Shown: positions 46,196-60,130 of the stretch, in pieces | Numbering within the stretch: position 1 is the first letter of the stretch | Layout: every line of letters starts with the position of its first letter | Assembly (NCBI RefSeq): GCF_030272615.1 | Contig: NC_081415.1 | Location: 106,991,254 to 107,055,253 of the forward strand | From: Cryptomeria japonica | Taxonomy: Eukaryota > Streptophyta > Pinopsida > Cupressales > Cupressaceae | Reading direction: 5' to 3' | DNA: 64,000 bases | The notes under the pieces: model-generated | Told to the model about the DNA's origin: nothing | Database searches by the model: none | Seen by the model: the letters and a program-made list of their open reading frames with translations, nothing else | Program-made: the position numbers and the translations under genes

Positions 46196-46771
46196 ATGGA
46201 TACCCTGATCAAATTAAGCAGTTCTAAGAGGCAGATGGCGTTTGAGGGCACCATTACCAGGGACCGCCTCAAGCGCATCATCTGCCTTCCCCACACCTTA
46301 GTTATTGATGTTGTAGATACTATCCTTGGTCTAGACTTTCTTACAAATTCAGACCGAACCAAAGCTAACTCGGATGTGGCCGCCATGTTTCTAGCTATGA
46401 CGGTTACCTCCACCATGAATCGAGAGGACACAGGTGCTCTATGTAAGGAGGTCTTCATTGCCTCAATCTTAGGTGATCTGGAGTAGGTTCTAGTCAACAT
46501 TGACAATGACTGGACAATCCCTAGGTCAAGAGACTATGATGTCCTCATTCGGAACAATAGGTCAGTTCCTAGACTCCCCATTATCACTATGGATGATGTG
46601 GCCTTCACCACAGAGAGGAGTGATGCAATTAATAGGAATGTCAACTTTCTACTGCATTTATTTCATGTGAAACACCCTCCAAAACCTACTTGGTTTGAGG
46701 AATTCCTCAAGGCAGAGGGCCTGGTTCTAAATGATGAGGAAGCTATGACCACGTCTTCTGGTTCGGATTAA
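46196..46771 (+). pseudogene. unknown protein gene, one in-frame stop
   Basis: A 192-codon frame runs from ATG 46196 (MDTLIKLSSSKRQMAFEG) to TAA 46769, with a single TAG near 46484. Base composition is clearly richer in G+C than the flanks, and the text is protein-like throughout (RDRLKRIICLPHTLVIDVVD, RNNRSVPRLPIITMDDVAF, HPPKPTWFEEFLKAEGLVL). It is mainly helical with an acidic end. No catalytic motif is recognised. It may be retroelement-derived like its neighbour at 47.4-49.2 kb, but no shared sequence was noticed. If the stop is a recent C-to-T change (CAG to TAG), the gene died recently. Confidence 0.5.
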
Positions 46772-47346
46772 GTTGGCCTTCTCTCTTGGTGAGTTAGTGT
46801 GACAAGCGCTTAAGATGATATCTATATATATAAGCTTCAACCATGGTGAACCTTTCATCCATTTTTGAGAGAATACTAATAGTGAAGAACACTAGCTAGA
46901 GAGGCTTACTAACTATGAATTTTAGCTGGTGAAATCTAAATTTGGAAAGAGAATTAAATGACTAAATGAGACAAGCTATATTTAAGGTACTACTTGATAA
47001 CTAGAATATAATCACATGAATTTGGATTGCTCATATGAATACTTCCTTGTCATCTTACATTCCTATTATAACAATGTGCTACATGTGTTTACATGAAGAA
47101 CAAAGGGGATAGACCACCATGAGCCTATTAAAGAAAATATTTTTACTTAATCATCTAATACTTCATTTATATAATTAATTATTAAGTGAGAAACTTGGAT
47201 ATGACTTATGATAAGGTTTTGTAAAGATGAGGAAAATTACTAAAGTTAGATTTACATGTTTCATGTTGAATATGACCCATAATATCAATATTATAAATTT
47301 TAATAATCATTAATATTGAGTTAGATATTTGGGAATTGATCACCTT
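46772..47346. other. spacer, no recognisable gene
   Basis: Mixed to AT-rich sequence. It has a short TATATATATA run near 46822. No coding or RNA feature is seen. Confidence 0.5.
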
Positions 47347-47363
47347 AACAATACCAACTTCTT

Positions 47364-49201
47364 TTTCAAAATTTTGAGAGATAACGGGAAGAAAGTTTTG
47401 AGTTTCCAAAAGAATAGATGTGAAAGTCTGAAATTGAATATGGGAGGTGATTTAAGGAGGGAGGAACCAGACAAGACATCAAGATGGAAGGACATGCCGA
47501 AAGTTTGGGCGAAGCTAGAAAAAGAATCCATCATGAGTTTCATGGAGAAGCTGATGGATTACGACAAAGATAGGGTTAATCTCATTGTATCCAAAATCAC
47601 TATAAATTGGTGTGATGGGTGCTTTAAAATCTATGGTGTTAGGTTCAAATTGGACGCGGGCCTCATCGCGACTATGACATGTATGCACCACTCCGGGCTC
47701 AATTTTTTAAGAGATCTTTAAGTTTCCAATAATGTGGTAAATATGTTCCCATGCAAGGAAAAGGAGAGGGATAAATTGGAAAAGCCACATGGGGTTTTTA
47801 TGAAGCCTCTAACATCAAGAAAATCTGGGGCTAGGTTTTGAATGCCATAATAGAATACATAACTATTGAGGACCGCTTTTCAAGGGCCCACACTTATCAA
47901 TTTGTGCTATTAAACCACTTCAGACATTAGAAAAGGGTCTCCCTGCCCTACTATCTCTTCAGGTCCCTTTCCAAGTCTCTCAATAAACACAACAAGAATC
48001 CCTCGAATCTGGTGCTCTATTGTGGGCTTTTGCTGCTCATTTATGAGCACTGTAAAACCCTTGCCATGCTGGAAAATAAGAGGTTATCCCCTTCTCTAGG
48101 GAAAGGCAAGAGAAAGATGGAGGAAGGGGAACCCAACAAGGAGGAGGCTACCTTTAGGAAAAATAGCAAGAGTGCCACTGGGATGAAAGCCCATGAAGCG
48201 AAGAATGACATAGAGGAAACTGGAAAAGAGGGCAGTGAAATGGAAATGGATGAGTCAGAGGGTGAGGCTAGCTGGAAAGATGAGGATGTGGGTGCAGAGG
48301 ATGAAGAAGGTGAGAACAAATCTGACAATGATAGCCCAATTCACAGTGCTAGCCCTCGCAACGACAATAACCAACCTATGGTGGACGTGGATGACAAGGA
48401 TAATGGGGAAAATGATTTGAATTCTGAGAGAGAGAAGAAAAAGGAACCTGAGAAGGATATGGCAAAGGATAGTTTGAGTGAGGATAATGAAAGTGCTGGA
48501 GAAGGGTTATTCTTGGATAACCTCAAAAAACTCACTCAGGCTAGATTGGGTTATGACAGATGGACATATGAACTTTTGAAGAACCTAGAAATAAATGGGA
48601 AACAAATGGATGAGAAAAGGAAGGAAGATGACAAAGATCAGAAGTAATGGAAGTAGAGGAGAAAGTTAAAAAAATGGCTGCCCAAATTGACTTGCTGGAA
48701 GAAGGGAAAGTGGCGATGAAAAACCTGCTAGGTTTTATCCTGAATATCTTGTCTGTTATCACAAAAAACCTTGAGGATATTTTGAAGGTCTTCAATAATT
48801 CCATCTCTCCCAAACTGGCAGTGGACCTCGACATGGATGAAATCACAATCGAGATTGGAAGTGGTGAAGCTACATCGGGTGGAATTGCAAAAAGGACCAG
48901 AGTGAGTGTTAAGAAAGTTGTTGCTGCTTCTGCTAAGGATATCCCTAATCTTAGGGAAAATATCAAAGACCTGTATGGGATTAGCAATAACCTAGCTAAT
49001 GCCCTGAAAAATATTAATTAGTTCCTTCTGTCAGGTCTGGCCGATTTTTACTTTTTTTTGGGGCTTTAGTTGGTTTTCTCTAGTTATTTTGTTGGCTTTT
49101 CTTTTGTTTGTTCCTCCTAGTTTCTTAATGCTTTTATCTTGTAAGGTCCTTTTGTAAAGGGTTTTGGGGCCCCTTCAAAACCTTCTTTTACTTTAATAAA
49201 A
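47364..49201 (+). mobile_element. retroposed protein-coding element with perfect 17-bp target-site duplication
   Basis: AACAATACCAACTTCTT occurs at 47347-47363 and again at 49202-49218. The 1838 bases between are almost entirely coding-derived on the plus strand, and end with a T-rich 3' UTR and the tail GGGGCCCCTTCAAAACC, then TTTACTTTAATAAAA. Long duplication, A-rich 3' end and lack of LTRs are the marks of LINE-type retroposition. A related tail (GGGTCCCTTTAAAACC on its sense strand) occurs in the insertion at 62785-62863. There is no RT or endonuclease, so the element used another element's machinery. Confidence 0.85.
47440..49021 (+). pseudogene. gag-like or plant-transposon-protein-like ORF in the retroposed element, frameshifted
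   Basis: The piece starting at ATG 47440 (MGGDLRREEPDKTSRWKDMP) includes ITINWCDGCFKIYGVRFKLD and stops at 47719. A second frame (about 47840-48647) includes EYITIEDRFSRAHTYQFVLL and LVLYCGLLLLIYEHCKTLA, then a long Glu/Lys/Asp-rich acidic tract (48100-48480). A third frame (48647-49021) has a coiled-coil-like KKMAAQIDLLEEGKVAMKNL. The globular part resembles the uncharacterised domains annotated as putative plant transposon protein or retrotransposon gag-like; that comparison is from memory. The second and third frames overlap at TAATG, probably a decayed single frame. Confidence 0.55.
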
Positions 49202-49218
49202 AACAATACCAACTTCTT

Positions 49219-51286
<2,068 letters not shown>

Positions 51287-52270
51287 GGCTCTGATACCAA
51301 ATGTAATGACACTTTTCAATCAAACTTAATTAATTATTTGTAGCAGAATTAATTGATTAAATGTTAATGTAAAGTTCATTAATTAAAGGTAAATATCATT
51401 AAATTATATGTAAATGATAATAATTACAAGGTAAATTAACAAAACAATAAATGTAATAACATAACCACTTAATTCAACCATATTATTGGAAAATCATATA
51501 TAAAGCATTCTCAATATCTTATAGCATCAAGTTTTTCCAATACTTATCTTAATCTTGAGCACTTGGAATAGTCATTCTCACTCCAAGAAGATTCTAGTAG
51601 CCTTGGGTCCTTTATGGATATGGCACCCCACGGAGGAAACCAGTTCTTACACAAAACCAACCATATTATCTACAATTCAAAGGAATAGTCACAGGTCTAG
51701 GATTTTTTACGGCAAGTAAGTACTTCAGGAGGATAGGTTCTTACATAGAACCTCACATGCCTTCACGACACGAAATAAACACATCCCTGGCCAGACATCC
51801 CTGGCTAGGACACTCCCGAGTGTACACCGTACCTTGAGTTGGAGACACGTTGTATGCCCCTTCTCCAATGCCCATGCCAATCAATGACCTTAACCTTCAT
51901 TCCTTTGTGCCCTCTAAATTCCTATATTTTCTTCCATGCCCATAGCCCACTAACCCATCTTCTTCTTCTTCCTTGATTGATCTCCATGCTCCCTCCTAAG
52001 TCTCACATAAATGACTTATACAACCTTTCCAAAGGTAGTTTCCAAACCATCACACCCTTTTGAAAAGGTCACCTTTAATTGTCCTTCAATAATTATAATT
52101 ATTCCTTTCTTAAGAGAGTTTTTCATAAACATTATTTATTAATATTTATTTAAACCAAAAGATTATAATATCCTTTATTTTTATGTCCCTTTTTAATTAT
52201 AAAATGGTTATTTCATTACTTTATCCTCTCTTGGAGAAATAGTCACATAACAAGACTAGAACCAAAATTC
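51287..52270 (-). repeat. LTR relic with adjoining tRNA-Met primer site
   Basis: On the minus strand an LTR-like stretch ends GTGTCATTACA at 51302 and is followed by TTTGGTATCAGAGCC (51285-51299), a good initiator-Met primer site. So a 5' LTR of a minus-strand LTR element lies to the right of 51302, extending perhaps to about 52270. Leader sequence continues left only briefly and no gag was found: the element is a 5' remnant. The right boundary is a guess and no partner LTR was seen. Confidence 0.6.
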
Positions 52271-52389
52271 TATAAGAAGTTTCAAATCCGAATATGTTCT
52301 TGTGTCTCAAAAAAATCTGAGATATGGATGCAATTATGATCATTGAGATTGACCATAAAGGGATGCTGAAATTTTAGTGATGGACAAAG

Positions 52390-53060
52390 ATAGATTCTTT
52401 GCCTTTCAATGGAAGAATTTTGGTTGAAGAAATAATGGTATCAATATTCTTCTTCACCCATCCTTTGAACAGTTCTGCTCAAGATTGTACTCCTTGTAAT
52501 TGTCTTGTTCAATGGAATTATTTTTTTCAGATGATAAAGCTTTCTTGCATTCAGTAAACAAACAAAAATATTAAACCATGCTTTCTTGCATTCAGTAAAC
52601 AAACAAAAATATTAAACCATGGCCTTGTTCAATGGCACTGTGGGAAAATTAGGGTTTACAAAAAAGAAAATATTAAAAGAACACAGTCTTAATGGGAAAA
52701 TAGGAAATATATTGAATGATCTACCTGCACTCAACTTCTTCTTTATCATTCTTGCATATTTGAAGAAAATCCCAGCACAAATTTTTATGTAATCTTGTAG
52801 ATTGTTGTTCTCTAGAATCTTCTACTTTTTTCTCCATGAATTTTGTTTTTTTCACTCAACAATCAAAGTGATGAGTCTTTGTGTTAATAGCTCAATCCGC
52901 CTTCCCTATTTCTGCAAGAACAAGAGAGCCAAAAAAAATACAGTGAGAACACTTCATTGATGTTGTGTATTTATATACTGAAATTTTGTAGTTGTAGCAT
53001 TAATTTAAAAAAAATTAAATAAATAATTTAATTTACTATGAATAGAAAAGATTTAGAGAT
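52390..53060 (-). pseudogene. decayed paralogue of the small gene at 10442-10869
   Basis: Minus-strand coding near 52470-52560 reads CKKALSSEKNNSIEQDNYKE, matching CRKVQSTEQKNADIEQDNCK of the other copy at most positions, then stops at TGA after NCSKDG. The C-terminal part with EEFF boxes is not preserved. Within it, 52548-52585 and 52586-52622 repeat TGCTTTCTTGCATTCAGTAA in tandem. The upstream flank also matches the other locus. Confidence 0.65.
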
Positions 53061-53399
53061 TTTTTATTTATATAAATGTCAATTTTCTGTCAAATAGTTA
53101 TTGGGAAAACCATCTTTAAATAAATTCTTTTATTCGTTTTCCCTCTTCTATCTATATTAAAAGTTGTACGAAAGAAACTATTTTCTCTCTAGTTTTAGTA
53201 CGTGCCTTTGTTATGTTAGATATTATATAAATAATATTTATGTTAAGAGGTATCTACAATGACATCAAAATGTCTGTAAACAAAAATTCATTTTTGGTCA
53301 CTTGTCTTCAGCTAAAAGAACATTTATTTTACACATGATTCTCTTTTATTATAAGATATCTCTCGACATATTTTACATAAATTTTTTAAATATAAGTAT

Positions 53400-54297
53400 A
53401 CTAGTTATGTAAATATATTATTTATATTAATATAAATTAGTCAAGTAAAACTTACAATTATAGAAATCTTAATATAGATTAGAGAGAAATACTTATTCAT
53501 ATTAATAGATAACCAATACTTACTATTATTCTTATTCTATGGCATTATTTTATAACTGTGATTTTTATGTTATTTAAATAATTAAATTAAAAAATATTTT
53601 ATGTATATTTTTTATTATTTCTAAAAATAAATATGAATCATTCTAATTTTTATGATTTAAATAATTTATATTTAAAATAAATGTAATCTTAGTCACTCTT
53701 TTTAAATAAATTAAATCTAAACCCTCTATGTTCTTCTTGATATTAAGAAAGTGCTCTCATTCAATCTATAGTAGAGATCTCATCATCAAATCTTGACTCC
53801 CCATCCTCATTACTGGAGAAACTATATTCACTTGAGAACATCTATCTTATTAATCGAATTCATATATTGATCATGAGGCTTGCATTTATTTTCAAATAAA
53901 AATAAAAAATATTTAAATTTTATTTCTAATTCTAAAATTTGTTCTTAGAGGTTTGTAATAATTTTTGTAATGTACACGATATCAACTCTAAGTTTGTTGT
54001 ACAATATAATCAAAATTTTAGCTACAAAAATATCATTTAATAAGTAACATTGACTATGAAATTTAAGTCTCAAATTAGATTGAAATAATATTAAAATTGA
54101 CAAACAATATAATTAAGTATTTAATATTTTTGAAATAAATATATTTTTTAAGAAATTAATTTATTTCTTTTTTTTCCATAATTTAATGTGTTTACTCAGT
54201 ACATTGCAATTTATAGGGGGCTTGATAATAGTAATAATTTTATGTTTTTTTTTCTAATGAATATGTGATAAATATTTAATTTAATTTAAGGGTGCCT
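53400..54297. repeat. AT-rich dispersed repeat family, diverged copy
   Basis: The order of landmarks seen in copies 1 and 2 recurs with more differences: TATTTATATTAATA, TTACAATTATA, ATCTTAATATAGATTA, TAATTTTATTTCTAATTCTAAAATTTG, GATATCAACTCTAA, and finally TTGCAATTTATAGGGGG, which matches 6430 rather than the 37.8-38.8 kb copy. So the full family unit is at least 1.9 kb, spanning the equivalents of 4657-6545. Confidence 0.65.
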
Positions 54298-55429
54298 CCA
54301 AGAAGTTTTTGGCTAAAAAGTGGAAGTTTTTTTCCTTTTTTTTTTTGATTTCCTCTTGTTTGACCTAAATATGTGAGGCACTTGAACAATGATTCTTGAA
54401 ACAATTTAGTAATAGAAAATGTAGTGATTGAAGTCTACTTTAAAAATATGTAATTTATTTTATCACCTAGATCTTAAAAATGAAGTTTGCATAGGCATTA
54501 CTAAAACCTATAGTTTAAAAGTCACTTTTTAGGACCATACCATGCCCGTGAGACAAGCATAATTTGATCTAAATGGAAGTATTTTTCTTTATACTTTTGG
54601 AAAAATATCTGTAGCTCACTCACCTTTGATGAGGATATTTTGTTGTAATTTTTTTCCTTATATACTTTTTAAAATTATTTTTTAATTGGGCATAATAACT
54701 GTTTTGAGAAATCCATGTGTACTACAAGCATAATTTGACCTAAAATTAAAATTTTTTAATAATTTTTTTAAACTGTATAGATTCGTCTCTAGTTTCATGC
54801 CATATATATTTTTTTTCAAAAAAATTAAAGACAAAAGCTATTAAAATATTTTAAAATCCCTATTATTTCAAGTTTATGGACCTCTTTCATTAGAAATTAT
54901 TTTAAATTTAAAATATTGACCCATTATTTTAAAAAATTATATATTTGGAATCTAGACAATGTGTACTATAATGGGTTTTCGTTGTTTAAAAAAATTATGA
55001 AAATTAGGTGTTTAGATATATTTTCTAAGTCATTTTTTTGTATGAAGCTTGATTTGGCCTTCAAGTTGCAGGTCAAACCAGGTCCAAGCCTCAGGTTCGG
55101 TTTTCCAAACCTACAAGCGGGCCCCAAAAACATTTTTTTACAAACGGGATCCCATATCCAAAATGGGATCTCGTTCTATTTTGCCAATTAATAAAAAATG
55201 CAAAAACAAAACAAGATCCCATTTGAATTAAAACGAGATCCTGTTTTGTTTTACATTAATTTTTTTTTTGAATTTGTATAAATAAGAGATATTAAAAATG
55301 ATAAAACATGTCTTCTTATGTGCATGTTTTTACATAATATTTTCTTATTTAGTTGTCCTTTGGATGCTCTTTTGTTGCAATTTTAGATCCATTTTTTAAA
55401 GGTGGCATTAATTGCATAGTTTTTTAGTC
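54298..55429. other. AT-rich DNA upstream of the transposase-like gene
   Basis: The phrase ACAAGCATAATTTGA occurs twice (near 54554 and 54724). At 55140-55250 copies of GGGATC/GATCCC with CTCGTT/AACGAG in both orientations form a small clustered inverted repeat. No gene is recognised. A promoter for the downstream gene would lie here, but no convincing core element is visible. Confidence 0.45.
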
Positions 55430-58400
55430 ATGGTGTCTAAACAACATCAGAAGAAGAAACAAAGGATGATATTGACTATCAAGGAAATTCAATAAGAAAG
55501 AGAGAAGGAGGCCAAACGTCAAAGAGATAGAAAAATGAGGATTTGACAAATGAATAATCCTGATGCTTCTAGATCCACAACAATGGAAGAGACAAACATT
55601 CAAGATGATGCCTTAGGGGGTCAGATGGAAGTAGATGATGCAATTAAGGATCATGTTGATGTGAATGAAACAATTATAAATAATATTCCAAGTACTACAT
55701 CCTCAAATCCAGATACATCTTCAAATCCTTCTCGGGAAGACATGGATAATGTGATCATAGGTGATATTCATATTGATGATTTAGTAGAAGCTGAATATAC
55801 CAATGTTAAGATTGATATAATTGTCCATGAAAATGAAAACCTTCATGTTGAAAAAGATGAAATTCCTTTGAATGTTGAAAGTGAAAATCCTTATGAACAT
55901 GGTGAAAATGAAAATCCTCTAATTGTTGAAGATCAGGGAAACTTTTTTATAAAAATTGAAAAAAATGTTTTTGGATAATCTTCCTGGTAAGATTTCTTGG
56001 AGACAGATAAGAACATATGCCAATATAATATACAAAAAAAAACCAAAAAAAACCTTGCAATTCAATGTCAACTTATGATGCAATTGATGAGAATGTAGAA
56101 AATGAGAAAAGTGATGAAAAAATAGGCATCTATGTGAAACCATAAAAAAAAGATGAATCCGTTAAGGATGCTATGTCTATTGTTGCAAGTGCCATTGAAT
56201 CTATTGGTACAACAAGTTGGTCTACAGATAAGAATGTGGCATGGCGAGCTATAAAAACTACCACAGTGAATAAAGAAACCTTGAATAAAAGGATGGTAAG
56301 CAATATTAGTGGAATTTTAAAGATGCATCCTAAAACACTGGTTAGAGAAACTAAAAGAAGAGAAGATATTGAAAATGATCCAATCAACCAAAGTTGGAGT
56401 TTTAGTGGTAGACTTCAAAGGTTATATATGAAATTGAATATTGAAGTGAAATCTTTGGTTGAAATTTTTTGGCATGATAATACAAGGGTATCATCTAATG
56501 CTAGAGATGTTCTAAAGTTGAGAGTGGGGTCTAAAATTCGTGACCCTCATCCAAAACACCTATTAGACACAACTCAAACTTAATTTTATAGAAATTTTTT
56601 GGATGAAGTTGTGTTACTTGGAAATATTACTATAAGTCAAAGATCATTTGAAAAATGCAAACCCTGGTATGTGAAAATTAATAAGCAAAGAATCTCTTGT
56701 TGTTGTAAAACGCATGTACAATTTCATTACTATTATGATGTTTTTCGATACATATGTTGTGTTTTACATAGTAACATGCTTATCCAGGAAAATGGTATTG
56801 AAATGCCACCTAAATCAATCAAGGAATTTGTAGCAAGTTTATTTTGTGAAAGAACTGATGGGTAATTATTTTATTTACATTCATGTATCTCTGGACAATG
56901 TTCTAGTTGTGGCAATTTTTCATCACTAGTAGAATGTTTGCATGAGAGTAGTGAAACTGATTTTGGACAAAAACTAGTGGTTGTTAGAAGATTTAAGAAT
57001 GTTGAGTATCCTTTAAAGGATGGGAAAACAGGAAAGTGTGTCAATTTAATCACAAAGAAGGTTAGTGTACATGCATTCATGTCAGAATTTAAAAGTAAGA
57101 TTCTACCAAAATATGTGACACACTCTCAACATGATAGATGGCTTGATTCTCAATTTTGCACATGTAGAAATACATTTCCAGTTGGAAGTATACTATCAGT
57201 GGTGGACTTTGCAAAAAACTATACTCTTAAGCCACAAGAGGAAATTCAATCTCAATATTAAAATTCCACTCAAGTTGCTATTTTTGTTCATATTGTTTAT
57301 AGACATGCAGATGATAGCACAGATGATGATAGAAAAATCCTAAGGGAGTATCATTTCTATGTGAGTGATAATAGGATGCACTCATCAGAGTTTATTCAAT
57401 GTTGTTTTATCATATTTTACATAAATATAAGAGAAAGACAAATCCAGATGACAAAACATCTTATATAGTCAGATAATTGTACTTGACAAATCAAGAATGC
57501 TCGAATGTTTTATTGGTTAAGTAGGGCTCACAAGCAATACAATATCCAATATATATGGAGTTTTTTTGAAGCTGGACATGGTAAAGGAGAACATGATGGA
57601 GCTGGTGCACGTGTTAAGAGAATTCTTGCTAGAGAGCAATTAAAATTTTAAGATAATGTAAAATTTAAAGATGCACATGCAATTGTAGATTGGTGAAATA
57701 CAATCTTATCTACTAGATCATGTGTGAACTCTATGATTCAGTAATTGTTTTGGTTAGTTGAAGAGGAAAACATTGTGCCAAAACTTGATTGTGAGACAAT
57801 TAGTGGATCACTAAAATGCCATTCATTTAAGAGTTCAAATGCAAGCACATGAAGTATATGGATAAGGGAACTTGCATGTTTTTGTCAGTTTTGTATTTTA
57901 GGTGATTCTGATGTATGTGAGAAAACTGAATGGGTTGAAGATTGGAATCAAAGATCGTTGACTCCTACTCAATCACAAGATCAGATTAACACAATTGAAG
58001 ATAATGATCAACTGTTTGCATGAGATGATTATGATCGTGTTTCAGACCTTATACAAAAGGTAATCATTTAATTTATTTTATTGACCATTTAATAAAATTA
58101 GTTTCAAACATTTTTTATATTTAATAAAATTAAAAATGGTAGACCATTTAATAAAATTAGTTTCAAACTTTTTTATATTTAATGTAAATTAAAAATGGTA
58201 ATTTTTTAATTCTAAATTTTGATAATTTATTAATTTTTTGTTTGTAGGACACGTGTATGTTGTTGTTGCACTTGAGGACAATGAAGAGGAAACAAAATAT
58301 TGGTTGGTTCGATTTGTTCAGAGTAAACACAAATTAGTTAATCCTCGAGAAGATGATGATGGTTTTCATTATCTGACTGGTTCAATGGTAGTTGTTGGAA

Positions 58401-58633
58401 CTTGGCTAAAGAAATATTTGACAAGGAAGAATGGTTTTCCTACTTTTGAAGATTATGAAACACACAAGAAGATAATACACTACTCACATTTGATTGTTAC
58501 AACAAATATACAACTAGTGAGATATCACGACAGACCTAGTAATAAAAAGTTGTTCACAATATCTATGGAATATTACGAGACAATTATAGATGCTTTGGAA
58601 AAGAGAGAGGATGCAGATGCTACAATGGAATAA
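55430..58633 (+). pseudogene. decayed gene of an uncharacterised, probably transposase-derived plant family
   Basis: Starts at ATG 55430 (MVSKQHQKKKQ), followed by a basic region and an acidic linker (55550-55978). The conserved core begins near 56160 and includes KNVAWRAIKTTTVNKETLNK, CKPWYVKINKQRISCCCKTH, LHSCISGQCSSC, SVVDFAKNYTLKPQEEIQSQ, QVAIFVHIVYR, a W-less SDNCT box, and WSFFEAGHGKGEHDGAGARV. The final exon (58247-58633) carries KYWLVRFVQSKHKL and TGSMVVVGTWLKKYL. A plausible intron lies between GT at about 58060 and TTTGTTTGTAG at 58246. The motif trio DFAxNY, SDGCxxQ-like and HGKGExDGAGA recalls a widespread but unnamed eukaryotic family; acidic residues at those places suggest a DDE-type nuclease fold (inference). 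More than ten stops and shifts: a pseudogene. Confidence 0.7.
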
Positions 58634-58649
58634 GTATTTAAATAAAGAG

Positions 58650-58686
58650 GTATGTATGTATGTATGTATATGTATATAATACACAT

Positions 58687-58728
<42 letters not shown>

Positions 58729-58735
58729 TATATAT
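58650..58735. repeat. (GTAT)n and (AC)n microsatellites
   Basis: GTATGTATGTATGTATGTAT at 58650-58669 and an uninterrupted (CA)n of about 40 bases at 58688-58727, just after the end of the transposase-like gene. Confidence 0.9.
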
Positions 58736-58914
58736 ATAATTTATTTTTATTGTTCCATTTGATGTAGATGGTTTAAATATTATTGTTTGATATATAGGTC
58801 CATCCCCTTATTGAAAGCTTTATTGAAAGCTTTTACACAATTGTGGTACATGTAAATGGAATAATTATTTAATATATAGAGGTACGTATAATTGTTTTTA
58901 AAAGTACATGTCTT

Positions 58915-60130
58915 TCAATGATAAATTGATAAATTGCTTTTAAAATATAGATTTTCATAATTCATTAAAAAGTGAACAACTATTTTGCATTTCCATCTAG
59001 ATTCTAATTTTTTTTGTCCCCTTAAACCATGTCCTTATTATTTTGATCCCCTTAAGCTACATGTCCCAATTGTACACCCATCCCCTTAAGGCTCATGTCC
59101 TAATCAATTAATTTCCCCTAAAGGGATGAACTATTTAGTCCAAATGATCCTCTTTTAAGCTACATGTCTTATTTATAGTTTGATCCCCTTAAGCCACATA
59201 TCCCAACTATGCACATCACCTTCAACTTTCCTCATGTGTCCTAATTAGTTAATTTCTCCTTAAGACATGTCCTAGTTAACTTAAATTCACCCCCCTATAA
59301 ATACTATATATAATATATATCTAACTATTTTTTTGTTGTTGTAGGTTTATCTTTAATAGTTTTTTGTTGTTGGTAGCATGTGAAACGAGTTCACGAATCT
59401 TTAGAATTAAATGAATATTTCCAATGAATTGGTCAATATCATTTTTTTTGTTAAATGTTTAGTTTTAATTTCTCTATTTGATGTTTTTCAATGATAAATT
59501 GTTAAATTGCTTTTAATAAATTTTGAAACCATTTTGTAAGTTTCCATCTAGATTCTAATTCTATATCCCCTTAAGCCATGTCTACGATTTAGTTCCATTC
59601 ACTTTATTTGCCACATGTCCCAATTATGTAGATAGATTCCCTTACAATTTGCCTTGTCCTAATTAGTTAAAATGAACCCCTTTTAAAATCCACATGTCCT
59701 ATTTAGTTTGATCCCCTTAAGCCTCACATGTCCTAATTATTTCATTTCCCCTTTTAAGCTATGTCCTATTTAGTTTGATCCCCTTCCTTGCCACATGTCC
59801 CCTTAAGCCATGTGTCCTATTTTCAAATTCATTCCCCTTGTAAAAGCCACATGTCCTATTTACTTTGATCCCCTTTCTAGCCACATGTCCCAATAAGGCT
59901 TGCATCCCCTTAAGCCATGTCCTAATTAGTACATGCATCATTTTTTTGGTTAAATTTGACTTAGTTAATTTTTAATATTTTTTAATTTCTATATCTAACT
60001 ATTTTCAATTGTTGTTCTAGGTTTATATCTTAGATAACTAAATGTCAAGTTGGTCCAACATCTAATTATATCAATATTTCTAATGAATTGGTAGGCATCA
60101 TTTATTTGTTAAATTTGTGAAGTTGACCTC
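58915..60130. repeat. left array: CCCCTTAAGCCACATGTCC-type repeat, forward orientation
   Basis: Between 59017 and 59931 the motif CCCCTTAAG, a few bases, CACATGTCC, then TAATTAGTT recurs at least seven times (for example near 59033, 59188, 59567, 59710, 59800, 59906). A longer unit of about 575 bases is visible: TTTCAATGATAAATTG, GCTTTTAA and TTTCCATCTAGATTCTAATT occur near 58915 and again near 59490. Another phrase, TTGTTGTAGGTTTAT, occurs near 59333 and in altered form near 60010. No coding content is seen. Confidence 0.8.
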
